A stretch of DNA of 64,000 nucleotides from DATAEE01 sp036258175 (lineage in GTDB: Bacteria; Acidobacteriota; Vicinamibacteria; Vicinamibacterales; 2-12-FULL-66-21). The stretch covers positions 1 to 64,000 of the forward strand of contig DATAEE010000421.1 of assembly GCA_036258175.1 (NCBI GenBank), given 5' to 3'. Position numbers and translations under genes: made by a program. The notes under the pieces were generated by a model that was not told the origin of the DNA, did no database searches, and was given only the letters and a program-made list of their open reading frames with translations. Every line of letters begins with the position of its first letter. Position 1 is the first letter of the stretch. Below are positions 36,952 through 48,997 of the stretch, piece after piece.

Positions 36952-37624
36952 GTTCAAGACCCGCCTCGCCCGCCGCGCCCGCAAGGCCGGCCTCATCATC
37001 CCGGCGGATCTCGCCGATCATCTCTGGAACTACCTCGAGCTGCTCCTGCGGTGGAATCGCAAGATCAACCTGACAGCCTTCGATGAAAGTGCCCCGGACG
37101 CGGCTTTCGATCGACTCCTGATCGAGCCGCTTCAGGCCGCACGACATATCGCGCCCGACGCCCGAACGATCATGGATATCGGGTCAGGCGGCGGCTCCCC
37201 GGCTATTCCGCTCAAGCTCGCCAAGCCGGACGCCGCGATGCTGATGGTGGAGGTAAAGGCCCGCAAGTCTGCCTTCTTGCGCGAAGCCATCAGGCTCCTG
37301 GAACTCCCGGACACCCGAGTCGAAACCGCCAGGTTCGAGGAACTACTAGCCAGGCCTGAGCTTCATGAGGCTCAAGACGTCGTGACAGTGCGGGCGGTCC
37401 GGCTCGAGCGAAAAACACTCCTTGGCCTCCAAGCGTTCATCAAGCCCGGCGGGCGACTCTTGCTCTTCCAGGGGAACGGGCCAGAGCCTTCAACCGACGC
37501 GGTCCCGCCGCCACTGTCTGTGGAATCAGCTCATCCGTTGGCGACGGATAGCTCCGCGAATCGGCTCCTGATTCTCCGGAAGAGTGTTCCACGTGGAACG
37601 ATCTCGCTTGACGGCGTCCGGTGA
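36935..37624 (+). CDS. rsmG: 16S rRNA (guanine-527-N7)-methyltransferase
   Basis: RsmG methylates G527 of 16S rRNA. The 229-residue product has LLRWNRKINLTAF, the SAM-binding TIMDIGSGGGSPAIPLKLAK (about residues 77-96) and VEVKARKSAFLREAIRLL. ATG 36935 is preferred because GGGAAAG lies upstream; an in-frame ATG at 36905 is possible. A parS site lies inside its last codons. The 3' part is less G+C-rich than its neighbours. Confidence 0.93.
   Translation: MINAREFKTRLARRARKAGLIIPADLADHLWNYLELLLRWNRKINLTAFDESAPDAAFDRLLIEPLQAARHIAPDARTIMDIGSGGGSPAIPLKLAKPDAAMLMVEVKARKSAFLREAIRLLELPDTRVETARFEELLARPELHEAQDVVTVRAVRLERKTLLGLQAFIKPGGRLLLFQGNGPEPSTDAVPPPLSVESAHPLATDSSANRLLILRKSVPRGTISLDGVR
37585..37600. 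promoter_or_regulatory. parS centromere-like site
   Basis: TGTTCCACGTGGAACG contains a perfect 14-bp palindrome (GTTCCACGTGGAAC) and matches the parS consensus recognised by chromosomal ParB. It lies within the 3' end of rsmG, about 90 bp upstream of parA, close to the origin as expected. Confidence 0.9.
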
Positions 37625-37689
37625 GCCGCGCCACTATGCCCGGCACGGCCAGCGGGAAGATCGCCGTAAAATAGGACATTTACCAGATA

Positions 37690-38487
37690 ATGGCGCGCGT
37701 CATCGCCATCGCAAATCAGAAGGGCGGCGTCGGCAAAACCACTACTGCCATCAACTTAGCGGCATCGCTCGCCCTCGCGGACCAGCGGGTCCTCCTGGTT
37801 GACGTCGACCCTCAATCTAATCTGACCAGCGGCGTCGGCTTGAAAGGCCAGTCCGGCCCGGCCGGAACGATCTACCAGGGCCTGACAAGCGACCCGCCAG
37901 ACGGTGGCGGCGTGATCGTTCAGTCCGCCGTCAAAGGACTCGCGCTCATGCCGGCGGATCGGCATCTCACCGGCGCGGAGATCGAGCTGGTCTCGCTGCC
38001 CGACCGCGAGAGCCGCCTGCGCGTGCTGCTCGATCCGCTCCGCGATCGCTTCAACTTCATCTTCATCGACACGCCCCCTTCGCTCGGCCTGCTGACGCTG
38101 AACGCGCTCGTCGCCGCCGACGCCGTGCTCATCCCACTCAACTGCGAATACTTTGCGCTCGAGGGCCTCGCGGACCTCGTCGCCACGCTCCGCCGCGTGC
38201 GCGCGACGCTCAATCCGCGCCTCGACATCGAAGGCGTCCTCCTGACGATGCACGACGAACGCACGAACCTCGGCCAGCAGGTCGCGCGCGACATCCGCGG
38301 CTTCTTCCGCGACAAAGTATTTTCGACCGTGATCCCGCGCAACATCCGGCTCGGCGAGGCGCCGAGCCACGGGCTCCCCGCGATCCTGTACGACGTCAAA
38401 TCGCGCGGCGCCGAAGCGTACCTCGCACTCGCTCGCGAGTTCGTCGCGCGCGAGCGCCAACCATCAGACGACGGCGCCAGCGTGTAG
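37690..38487 (+). CDS. parA: chromosome-partitioning ATPase ParA/Soj
   Basis: This ATPase drives origin segregation with ParB. The N-terminus carries the deviant Walker A box (ANQKGGVGKTTTAINLAAS, about residues 7-25) and DVDPQSNLTSGVG. FIFIDTPPSLGLLTLNALVA is the Walker B region. Near the end are VFSTVIPRNIRLGEAPSHG and LAREFVAR. At 265 residues without an N-terminal HTH it is the chromosomal Soj type. Confidence 0.95.
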   Translation: MARVIAIANQKGGVGKTTTAINLAASLALADQRVLLVDVDPQSNLTSGVGLKGQSGPAGTIYQGLTSDPPDGGGVIVQSAVKGLALMPADRHLTGAEIELVSLPDRESRLRVLLDPLRDRFNFIFIDTPPSLGLLTLNALVAADAVLIPLNCEYFALEGLADLVATLRRVRATLNPRLDIEGVLLTMHDERTNLGQQVARDIRGFFRDKVFSTVIPRNIRLGEAPSHGLPAILYDVKSRGAEAYLALAREFVARERQPSDDGASV

Positions 38488-38532
38488 CGCAGTAGTGGGC
38501 ACTCCGTAACCCGCAGAAAAGGATAAGTGTTC

Positions 38533-39387
38533 ATGGCCGACAAACGCCCCGCACTCGGACGCGGCCTCAGTGCGCTCATCCCGGATGCGCCGCCCATCGC
38601 GGCGCCCACCGAGCGCGCGCTCGAAATCGACATCGACCGCCTGCGGCCGAACGCCTATCAGCCGCGCGGCGCGTTCGACGACGCGCGCCTCGGCGAGCTG
38701 GCGCAATCGATCCGCGCCAACGGCGTGATCCAGCCGATCGTCGCGCGCCCGACCGGCGACACCTACGAGATCGTCGCGGGCGAGCGCCGCTGGCGCGCGG
38801 CGCAGCGCGCCGGTCTCCTCAAAATTCCCGTCATCGTCCGCAACGTTCCGGACGACAAGGTTCTCGAGGTCGCGCTCATCGAGAACATTCAGAGAGAAGA
38901 TCTGAACCCGGTGGAGGAAGCGCGCGCGTACAAACGGCTCGGGGAAGATTTCAACCTGACGCAGGACGCCATAGCGGAAGCCGTGGGCAAAGATCGGTCG
39001 TCGATAGCGAATTACACCCGGCTGCTGCGCTTGCCGATCGAGGTGTTGAACGACGTCTCGGCCGGCGCGCTGTCGATGGGACACGCACGCGCGCTGCTCT
39101 CGCTGCCCGACGGCGCCGCTCAACGCCGCGCCGCGCGCGATGTCGTGGCTCGCGGGTTGTCGGTGCGCGACACCGAACTTCTCGTCAAGAAGCTCGGCGA
39201 ACCCACGCCGCCGGCCAAGGCGCCGAAAGTCAACGATCCCAACACGCGCGCCGCAGAAGAACGGCTGCGATTCGTCCTCGGAACTCCAGTGCGGATCATC
39301 CGCAAAGGTAAAGGCGGCCGGATTGAAGTGGAGTTCACCTCGGAAGAAGAGCTGAATCGGATCTACGAACAGATTGCGGACATCTAA
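38533..39387 (+). CDS. parB: chromosome-partitioning protein ParB/Spo0J
   Basis: ParB loads at parS and spreads as a CTP-dependent clamp. The N-terminus has ALGRGLSALIPD. The CTP-binding ParB boxes are NAYQPRG, ANGVIQPIVARP and VAGERRWRAAQRAGL. HTH sequences (LTQDAIAEAVGKDRSSIANY) and a C-terminal dimerisation segment follow. ATG 38533 is favoured by AGGA 9 nt upstream; GTG 38527 is possible. It lies 45 bp after parA. Confidence 0.95.
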   Translation: MADKRPALGRGLSALIPDAPPIAAPTERALEIDIDRLRPNAYQPRGAFDDARLGELAQSIRANGVIQPIVARPTGDTYEIVAGERRWRAAQRAGLLKIPVIVRNVPDDKVLEVALIENIQREDLNPVEEARAYKRLGEDFNLTQDAIAEAVGKDRSSIANYTRLLRLPIEVLNDVSAGALSMGHARALLSLPDGAAQRRAARDVVARGLSVRDTELLVKKLGEPTPPAKAPKVNDPNTRAAEERLRFVLGTPVRIIRKGKGGRIEVEFTSEEELNRIYEQIADI

Positions 39388-39513
39388 CGAAGTGCGCGGC
39401 TCGAATCCGGATGTGTGAAGCAGCGCCCCGAGCGAGCGCAGCGAGTCGAAGGGTGGCGGGCCGCAAGGGTGGGATATCCCATTGCCGATTGGCGATTGTG
39501 GAATGAGAAAAAA

Positions 39514-40569
39514 ATGACACGAAGACTGACCGATTACTCAGCCTGCGCCGGTTGAGCGAGCAAACTCGCCGCAGGCGAGCTCGCCCAGGTGCTGGGTGCC
39601 ATCCCGCGATCGGATGACGACCGGGTGCTGATCGACTTCAGGACCTCGGACGATGCGGGTGTGTACAGGTGGGAAGCGGGCCCGGCACTGGTGCAGACGG
39701 TCGACTTCTTCACGCCCATCGTGGACGACCCGTTCGTGTATGGCCAGATCGCCGCCGCGAACTCGTTGAGCGACGTCTACGCGATGGGCGGCCGTCCGCT
39801 GACCGCGCTTGCGATCGCCGCGTTCCCCGCCGGCGAGCCGGGTGACGATGTCATCCGCCAGATCTTTCTTGGCGGCCTCGACAAGCTGCGCGAAGCGGGC
39901 GTCGCGCTCCTCGGCGGGCACACGGTCCGCGATACGGAGATCAAATTTGGGTACGCCGTCACCGGATCCGTTGATCCCGCCCGCGTGTTTGCAAACGCCG
40001 GCGCGCGTGCGGGCGACGCCCTGTTGTTGACCAAGCCGCTGGGAACAGGCGTCATCGCAACGGCGCTGAAATTCGGGCGGGCTCCAGAGCACGCGGTCGC
40101 CGCGGCCGTCGCATCGATGACGACGCTCAATCGACGCGCGACGGAAACGCTCGTCAGCGCCCCCGCCGGCAGCATCCATGCCTGCACCGACATCACGGGC
40201 TTCGGCTTGATCGGCCACGCGTCGGAGATGGCGGTGGCGAGCGGCTGCACCATTCGAATCGATCCCCATCGAGTGCCCCTCCTGGACGGCGCGCTCGCGC
40301 TTGGCCGCACGAACCTTCCCGGCGGCGGCAAAACGAACGAATCGCATTTCAGCGGGCGTGTGCGGGCGGAAGTCGCCATCGACGGCGACTTGATGGCCCT
40401 GATGTACGATCCCCAGACGTCTGGAGGTCTCTTCGTGGCTGTGGCACGCGAGGAGGTCCCCGCGCTGCTCGAGGGATTGCGATCGGCCGGCGTGGACGCG
40501 ACAGAAATCGGGGAAGCGGTGCCGCGCGCGCGGGATGGCGCCCTCATCGAACTTCGTGGTATAAATTGA
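39514..40569 (+). CDS. selD: selenide, water dikinase with in-frame TGA (selenocysteine)
   Basis: SelD makes selenophosphate from selenide and ATP. Starting at ATG 39514 the frame reads MTRRLTDYSACAG, a TGA at 39553-39555, then ASKLAAGELAQVL and on without another stop to 40569 (351 residues). The TGA occupies the catalytic Cys/Sec position before the essential Lys. HTVRDTEIKFGYAVTG, LLLTKPLGTGVI, CTDITGFGLIGHASEM and DPQTSGGLFVAV confirm the family. The upstream tract GAATGAGAAAAAA is purine-rich. Calling from the next start would give a truncated protein lacking the active site. Confidence 0.92.
39553..39584 (+). promoter_or_regulatory. selenocysteine codon and bacterial SECIS-type hairpin of selD
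   Basis: Directly after the TGA the mRNA can form GCGAG (39556-39560) paired with CTCGC (39580-39584), a 4-nt CAAA bulge, and an inner 6-bp stem CTCGCC/GGCGAG (39565-39570 with 39574-39579) closing a 3-nt loop GCA. A stem-loop immediately 3' of UGA is what bacterial SelB requires. Confidence 0.8.
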
Positions 40570-40641
40570 CGTTTCGGCAGGCCGACTTTTTCCCGATTAA
40601 CCCAATAATTCGTTGACGTTGTCGTCGAGTCGCCACACCAG

Positions 40642-41184
40642 ATGACCAGCCGCGCCGCAGCCGCCCGCTATGCCCGGGCGCTCTTCGATGTCATCGTCAA
40701 ACAGCGGGATCCGGCCGGCGCCGAAGCGGAACTCGCCGCGTTTGCCGACGCGATGCTCACGCACGAGGGATTTGCACGGATCGTCGCGAATCCGGCGGTC
40801 CCCGCGTCGCGCAAGCGCGCGATCGTGCAGGCCATCGTCGATCGGATGAAACCATCGACGGAAGTTGGGAAGCTGCTGCTTCTGCTCGCCGAACGGGACC
40901 GCCTGACCATCCTGCGCGAGCTCGTCGAGGCGTATCGCTCGCGGCTGCTCGATTACCAGCAGATCGTGCGCGCTGAAGTCACCACCGCCGTGGCGCTGGG
41001 CGAGCCGCAGCGCGCCGCGCTCGAAAAACGCCTCGCGCGCGCGACCGGTCGCACCGTGACGCTGGGCACAAAGGTAGATCCGGCCATCATCGGGGGCGCC
41101 GTGACGAAAGTGGGCAGCGTCGTCTACGACAGCAGCATCTCGCGCCAGCTGGCGAAGCTCCGGGAACGTCTGGCCGAAGCGTAA
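40642..41184 (+). CDS. atpH: ATP synthase F1 subunit delta
   Basis: The delta subunit links the F1 head to the peripheral stalk. The 180-residue product begins AAAARYARALFDVIVKQ and ends with the typical C-terminal part (LGTKVDPAIIGGAVTKVGSV; DSSISRQLAKLRERL). It is the first gene of the F1 cluster. No atpB, atpE or atpF lies upstream; selD does, with 72 bp between. Confidence 0.93.
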   Translation: MTSRAAAARYARALFDVIVKQRDPAGAEAELAAFADAMLTHEGFARIVANPAVPASRKRAIVQAIVDRMKPSTEVGKLLLLLAERDRLTILRELVEAYRSRLLDYQQIVRAEVTTAVALGEPQRAALEKRLARATGRTVTLGTKVDPAIIGGAVTKVGSVVYDSSISRQLAKLRERLAEA

Positions 41185-41238
41185 CGGCGCACGGAAACGA
41201 ACAGCGACACTTAGCACTGAGGACCGAGGATTTCAGGG

Positions 41239-42759
<1,521 letters not shown>

Positions 42760-42825
42760 TCATCGGAACAGCGCGCCGAGCGTGGGGCCCCAGCGCGAAG
42801 CCAAAGAATGAAGACAACGTAGCGC

Positions 42826-43692
42826 ATGCCATCACTCATTGACCTCCGCCGCCGGATCCGCGCGGTCAAGTCGACGCAGCAGATCACGAAAGCCATGAAA
42901 ATGGTCGCGGCCTCGCGGCTTCGCCGCGCCCAGGAGCGGATCACGAATGCGCGCCCGTTCGCGCGGGACATGGCGCGCGCGCTGAACGGTCTCGCCTCGC
43001 GGGTCGATCCGTCCACGCATCCGTTGCTGGACGCGCGTGTCGGCGCCGCCGGACCGACGTTGCTCGTCGTCGTGACAGCCGATCGCGGGCTCTGCGGGAG
43101 CTTCAACACGAACATCGTCAAGGCGGGGGGCGCCTTCATCACGGAGCATCAGGGCCGCGAAGTGGCGCTGGGCCTCGTGGGCCGGAAGGGGCGTGATTTC
43201 TTCGCGCGCCGCGGCTTTCCCGTCCGCTTCGAGCACGTCAACCTCTTTCAGAACCTCCGGTACGCGGATGCCCAGGCGATTGCCCGTGCGGCAATCGAGG
43301 ACTTCACCGAGCGGCACGTCGACGCCGTCTATATCGTCTACAACGAATTCAAGTCCGTGCTGCAGCAGAAGGTCGTCACCGAGCGGTTGCTGCCGATCCC
43401 GCGCTTCGAAGAGGCGGCGGGCGCCGCCGAACCGGCCGTCGGCTATCTCTACGAACCGGCGCCCGACGTGATCTTCCGCGAGCTGCTGCCGCGCCACGTC
43501 GAGATTCAGGTGTACCGCGCGCTGCTCGAGTCGTCTGCAGCGGAGCATGCGGCGCGGATGACGGCGATGGACACCGCAACGAAGAACTCAGCTGAGATGA
43601 TCGAGTCGTTGACGTTGTACATGAACAAAGTGCGCCAGGCGGCGATCACGCGCGAAATCATCGAGGTCGTGTCGGGCGCCCAGGCGTTGTAG
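42826..43692 (+). CDS. atpG: ATP synthase F1 subunit gamma
   Basis: The gamma subunit is the central rotor shaft. The N-terminus is LIDLRRRIRAVKSTQQITKA, with MKMVAASRLRRAQ next. VVVTADRGLCGSFNTNIVK lies centrally. The C-terminal helix ends RQAAITREIIEVVSGAQAL, the conserved family end. The length of 288 is normal. Confidence 0.96.
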   Translation: MPSLIDLRRRIRAVKSTQQITKAMKMVAASRLRRAQERITNARPFARDMARALNGLASRVDPSTHPLLDARVGAAGPTLLVVVTADRGLCGSFNTNIVKAGGAFITEHQGREVALGLVGRKGRDFFARRGFPVRFEHVNLFQNLRYADAQAIARAAIEDFTERHVDAVYIVYNEFKSVLQQKVVTERLLPIPRFEEAAGAAEPAVGYLYEPAPDVIFRELLPRHVEIQVYRALLESSAAEHAARMTAMDTATKNSAEMIESLTLYMNKVRQAAITREIIEVVSGAQAL

Positions 43693-43737
43693 CGGACGGC
43701 AGAGTAGGCCCGGCCGTCAGGTCGGGCGTGGGGAGAT

Positions 43738-45195
<1,458 letters not shown>

Positions 45196-45210
45196 AGGCT
45201 CACATCAAGC

Positions 45211-45642
45211 ATGACGATTCCGCCGCTGCCCACGTCGGTGACGCTCGAGATCGTGACGCCGGAACGGCTGCTCGCGCGCGAGCAAGTCGACGAAGTCGAG
45301 ATCCCGGGCTCTCAGGGCTACTTCGGGGTCCTGCCGGGGCATACGCCGCTGCTGGCCACCCTCCAGGTCGGAGAGCTCTGGTATCGTAAAGGCCAGGAGA
45401 AGACGTACCTGGTCATCGCGTTCGGCTTCGCTGAAGTCCTGCCGGATCGCGTCACGATTCTCGCGCAGATCGCGGAGAAGGCGGATGAGGTCGACGTCGT
45501 CCGCGCCCGGTCGGCGCTGGAGCGCGCTGAGCAACGGCTGACGCGGCCGCAGACGGAGATGGATTTCGAGCGAGCGCGGATCGCGCTCCTCAAATCGCTC
45601 ATCCGACTGCAGGTCTCCGAACGAAAACGCACACGGGTGTAG
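45211..45642 (+). CDS. atpC: ATP synthase F1 subunit epsilon
   Basis: The epsilon subunit couples and inhibits F1. The 143-residue product has an N-terminal beta-sandwich (LEIVTPERLLAREQVDEVEI, PGSQGYFGVLPGHTPLLATL) and a two-helix C-terminus (KADEVDVVRARSALERAEQR). It closes the F1 cluster; a PP2C phosphatase gene begins 2 bp later. Confidence 0.94.
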   Translation: MTIPPLPTSVTLEIVTPERLLAREQVDEVEIPGSQGYFGVLPGHTPLLATLQVGELWYRKGQEKTYLVIAFGFAEVLPDRVTILAQIAEKADEVDVVRARSALERAEQRLTRPQTEMDFERARIALLKSLIRLQVSERKRTRV

Positions 45643-45644
45643 CG

Positions 45645-46424
45645 ATGAAGCTTTCCTGGGCCGTCGCCACCAACCCGGGGCTCAAACGCACCAGCAACGA
45701 AGACAGTTACTGCGCGCGGCCGGATCTCGGGCTCTTCGTGGTGGCGGATGGTATGGGCGGGCACGTGGCCGGCGAGGTCGCGTCGCGCGTCGCGGTCGAT
45801 GCCATCGAGGCCTTCGCCGGCGAGACCGCCGGCGCCGATCGCAACCGCACCTGGCCCTTCCCGTACGACGCCAATGTCGGCGTCGACGCCAATCGTCTGA
45901 AAGCCGCGTTCCGCCTCGCGAACCGCCGCATCGGCGCCGCCATGGAAGGCTCGCAGGATCTCCGTGGGATGGCGACCACCGCATCCGCCGTGCTCGTTGG
46001 CGGTGGCGGGCGCGACAGCGCCGCGGCGATCGCGCATGTCGGCGACAGCCGTGTGTATCTGATGCGCAGCGAGGGGCTCCAGCAGCTGACGCACGATCAC
46101 TCGTGGGTCGAGGAGCAGGTCCGCGCGGGGACGATGACGGCGGTGGCGGCGCGGCAGCATCCCTGGCGCAACGTCGTGACGCGCGCGCTCGCCGGCGGCG
46201 ACGATCCCGAAGTCGATGTCGTGGAAGTGACGCTCGAGCCCGGCGACCGCGTCCTGCTCTGCTCGGACGGGTTGTTCGCCGTGCTGCCGAACGAGCGAAT
46301 CTCCGAAATCCTGAAACGAGACGGCGCGCTCGAGGCGCTCTGCGAGCGGCTGATCGAAGACGCAAACGCGGGAGGCGGACCGGACAACATCACGACGCTG
46401 CTGTTGCAGGTTGATGCTGCGTAA
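45645..46424 (+). CDS. PP2C-family protein serine/threonine phosphatase
   Basis: The 259-residue cytoplasmic protein carries the PP2C metal-binding motifs: TSNEDSYCARPDLGLFVVAD, GMGGHVAGEVASRVA, AHVGDSRVYLMRSEGLQQLT with DHSWVEEQV, and GGGPDNITTLLL. It has no extra domains, so it is the Stp/PrpC type that reverses Hanks-type kinase action. No kinase gene lies in the window. It starts 2 bp after atpC and overlaps the Wzm start, so it links both units. Confidence 0.93.
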   Translation: MKLSWAVATNPGLKRTSNEDSYCARPDLGLFVVADGMGGHVAGEVASRVAVDAIEAFAGETAGADRNRTWPFPYDANVGVDANRLKAAFRLANRRIGAAMEGSQDLRGMATTASAVLVGGGGRDSAAAIAHVGDSRVYLMRSEGLQQLTHDHSWVEEQVRAGTMTAVAARQHPWRNVVTRALAGGDDPEVDVVEVTLEPGDRVLLCSDGLFAVLPNERISEILKRDGALEALCERLIEDANAGGGPDNITTLLLQVDAA

Positions 46425-47205
46425 CCTCGCGCAGCTGTTCCGGTACCGTGGACTCGTTCAAAGCCTGGTCGCGCGAGAGCTGAAGGCGCGCTACCGCGGA
46501 TCGGTGCTCGGCTTCTTCTGGTCGTTCATCAATCCGCTGCTGCTCCTCCTGATCTACACGTTCGTGTTCCGCTACATCATCGAGTCGCGCGCGCCCAAGC
46601 ACGACCCGTACGCCCTCTTCATGTTCTGCGGCATCCTGCCCTGGTCGTGGTTCTCGGCCTCGCTCATCGAGTCCTCGAACGCGCTGATCGCGGGCGGCAA
46701 CTTGATCAAGAAAGTGCTCTTTCCGGCGGAGATTCTGCCGATCGTGGCGGTGTTCGCGAACATGGTGCACTTCTTTCTGGGGTTGCCGATTCTCGCAGCG
46801 TTTCTCCTCTATTACGGCCGGCCGTTGAACGTGGCGGAGCTCTTGTGGTTTCCGGTGGTCGTCGGGGTACAGCTCCTCCTCACGCTCGGCCTCGCGCTGG
46901 TGCTATCGGCACTGACCGTGCACTTTCGCGACCTGCGTGACATCCTGACCAACGTCCTCACGTTCTGGTTCTTTGCCACGCCGATCATCTATCCCATGCT
47001 GCTCGCCGGCGCGCTCGAGCGCCGGCTGCTGAACCTGAACCCGTTCACTCATCTGGCGATCTCGTACCAGGAGATCCTTTTCTACGAAGGACCGTTCGGC
47101 CATTGGAGGTGGCTGCTCGCGCTGGGCGCCGGATCGGTGGGACTTCTGCTGGTAGGATTCTTCGTCTTCGATCGGTTGAGGGACTCATTTGCGGAGGAAG
47201 TGTGA
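46414..47205 (+). CDS. ABC-2 type polysaccharide export permease (Wzm-like)
   Basis: The membrane subunit of a polysaccharide/polyol-phosphate ABC exporter. About six membrane spans are visible (for example LGFFWSFINPLLLLLIYTFV, GLPILAAFLLYY, LLLTLGLALVLSALTVHF). The N-terminus with LVARELKARYRGSVLG is typical of the family. ATG 46414 gives 263 residues; it overlaps the phosphatase gene end by 11 bp and the ATPase gene start by 4 bp. It works with the ATPase encoded next. Confidence 0.9.
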   Translation: MLRNLAQLFRYRGLVQSLVARELKARYRGSVLGFFWSFINPLLLLLIYTFVFRYIIESRAPKHDPYALFMFCGILPWSWFSASLIESSNALIAGGNLIKKVLFPAEILPIVAVFANMVHFFLGLPILAAFLLYYGRPLNVAELLWFPVVVGVQLLLTLGLALVLSALTVHFRDLRDILTNVLTFWFFATPIIYPMLLAGALERRLLNLNPFTHLAISYQEILFYEGPFGHWRWLLALGAGSVGLLLVGFFVFDRLRDSFAEEV

Positions 47206-48506
47206 TCCCCGCGATTGAAGTCTCGCACGCGACGAAGGTCTATCGCCGCTACAGCGGCCGCCGGCAATTCGCGACGCTCAAGAGCGCGCTGCTGTCGGGA
47301 AGCCTCATCCGGGATTTGCGCCCCGAAGAACGCTTCACGGCGGTCGAGGACGTATCGTTCGACGTCCCGGCCGGCCGGACGCTCGGCATCATCGGAAGAA
47401 ACGGATCCGGCAAGAGCACGATGCTGAAGCTCGTCGCCGGGATCACGAAACCGACGAGCGGAACCGTCCGCGTGAACGGCCGCGTCTCTGCGCTCATCGA
47501 GCTGGGCGCGGGGTTTCATCCGGAGATCTCAGGCCGGGAAAACGTCTTCATCAACGGCATCATGCTCGGTCTCTCGAAGCGCGAAATCTCGCGGCGGTTC
47601 GACGAGATCGTCGAATTTGCGGAGATGCAAGAGTTCATCGATGCGCCCGTGAAGACGTATTCCTCAGGCATGTATATGCGGCTGGGGTTCGCTGTGGCGA
47701 TTCACGTCGATCCCGACGTGCTGCTCGTGGACGAAGTCCTGGCGGTGGGCGACGAGAGCTTCACCCACAAATGCCTCGACAAGTTCGCGGAGTTCAAGCG
47801 CCGCGGCAAGACCATCCTGCTGGTGACGCATTCGCTCGGCCTCGTCGAACGCTTTTGCGACCAGGCGCTGTGGCTCGACACCGGACGGGTCCGCGCGACC
47901 GGCGACCCGAAGCGCGTCGTGGACAGCTACATCACCGACGTCGAGAAGAGCGAGGAAGCGCAACTCGCGAGTGAGCAGGGCAAGTCGGTGTCGGAGCCGC
48001 CGCCAGACGGGCCGCAGGACACGCCAGGGACGGGATCGGTCGAGGGCAGATGGGGATCTCACGAAGCGGAGATCCTCGACGTGCAACTGGCCGGGCCGGA
48101 TGGTGAGGCAGCTCACATCTTTCAGAGCGGGGAGCCGCTCGAGATCCGGTTACGCGTACGCGCGAACCAACCGCTCGAAGACTTCGCGTTCGGCATCGGC
48201 ATCTTCAATGCCGAGGGCGTTCGCTGCTACGGGACGAATACCGATATCGACGAATTGAAGCCCGTACGTTTTTCCGGCGAAGCGGAGGCCGTCTTCCGCA
48301 TCGAGAGCCTGGACCTCGTCGAAGGCACTTACAAGCTGGACGCGGCGGTCCACAAGCTGGATGGCTACCCGTACGACTATCACCGCCTGCTCTACACGTT
48401 TCGTGTGAAGTCGCGCACGCGCGACGTCGGCATTTACCGGCCGCGGCACGAGTGGCGCTTCACCGGCGGTGCAACCTTGACGACCGGCGCGCAGAAAGCA
48501 GGATGA
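47202..48506 (+). CDS. ABC exporter ATPase with C-terminal glycan-binding domain (Wzt-like)
   Basis: The ATPase domain (about residues 1-250) has Walker A IIGRNGSGKSTMLKLVAGI, an unusual signature YSSGMYMRL, as in Wzt/TagH proteins, and Walker B VLLVDEVLAVGDESF. An acidic linker leads to a beta-rich domain (about residues 290-425; GEPLEIRLRVRANQPLEDFA) like the Wzt domain that recognises the O-antigen end. GTG 47202 overlaps the permease stop. Together they would export an O-antigen- or capsule-like polymer. Confidence 0.9.
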   Translation: MIPAIEVSHATKVYRRYSGRRQFATLKSALLSGSLIRDLRPEERFTAVEDVSFDVPAGRTLGIIGRNGSGKSTMLKLVAGITKPTSGTVRVNGRVSALIELGAGFHPEISGRENVFINGIMLGLSKREISRRFDEIVEFAEMQEFIDAPVKTYSSGMYMRLGFAVAIHVDPDVLLVDEVLAVGDESFTHKCLDKFAEFKRRGKTILLVTHSLGLVERFCDQALWLDTGRVRATGDPKRVVDSYITDVEKSEEAQLASEQGKSVSEPPPDGPQDTPGTGSVEGRWGSHEAEILDVQLAGPDGEAAHIFQSGEPLEIRLRVRANQPLEDFAFGIGIFNAEGVRCYGTNTDIDELKPVRFSGEAEAVFRIESLDLVEGTYKLDAAVHKLDGYPYDYHRLLYTFRVKSRTRDVGIYRPRHEWRFTGGATLTTGAQKAG

Positions 48507-48997
48507 GCGCGCTCAGCCGCGGAGGAGTCGTCAGCCTGTCCGATGCGACGCGTCTCGTAGCCGAGCTCAGAAAGTCCGGTCGGCGCATCGTCTTTACCAA
48601 CGGTGTCTTCGACTTGCTGCATCCGGGGCACCTTCGATACCTCAAAGCCGCCCGCGCTCAGGGGGACATCCTCATCGTCGGCGTCAACTCCGACCGATCG
48701 GTTCGCGCCAACAAAGGTCCCGGCCGGCCGGTAATCCCGGAGGCCGAGCGCGCGGAAATCCTGGCTGCCCTCGATCCGGTCGATGCCGTCGTCGTGTTCG
48801 ATGAGGACACGCCCGCCGAGATCGTCCGGACGATCCAGCCCGACGTGCTGGTCAAGGGGGCCGACTGGCCGGCGGATCAGATCGTCGGGCGCGATACCGT
48901 CGAGGCGCGCGGCGGCCGCGTGGTTCTCGTCCCGGTCGAACACGGCTACTCCACGACGAGCATCCTGGAGCGGATCAAATCGAAGCCCAACCGCTGA
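48503..48997 (+). CDS. D-glycero-beta-D-manno-heptose 1-phosphate adenylyltransferase (HldE C-terminal type)
   Basis: This 164-residue nucleotidyltransferase has the cytidylyltransferase-like signature VFTNGVFDLLHPGHLRYLKA (about residues 32-51), followed by VGVNSDRSVRANKGPGRPVI and ending YSTTSILERI. It corresponds to the adenylyltransferase half of HldE/RfaE, which makes ADP-heptose for LPS core. The kinase half is not encoded here. It overlaps the exporter ATPase gene by 4 bp, consistent with a surface-glycan unit. Confidence 0.9.
   Translation: MSALSRGGVVSLSDATRLVAELRKSGRRIVFTNGVFDLLHPGHLRYLKAARAQGDILIVGVNSDRSVRANKGPGRPVIPEAERAEILAALDPVDAVVVFDEDTPAEIVRTIQPDVLVKGADWPADQIVGRDTVEARGGRVVLVPVEHGYSTTSILERIKSKPNR

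Noticed and set aside
39589..40569. selD starting at GTG 39589
   Set aside because: This start removes the catalytic N-terminal motif. The upstream frame with TGA at the Sec position and a hairpin explains the sequence better.
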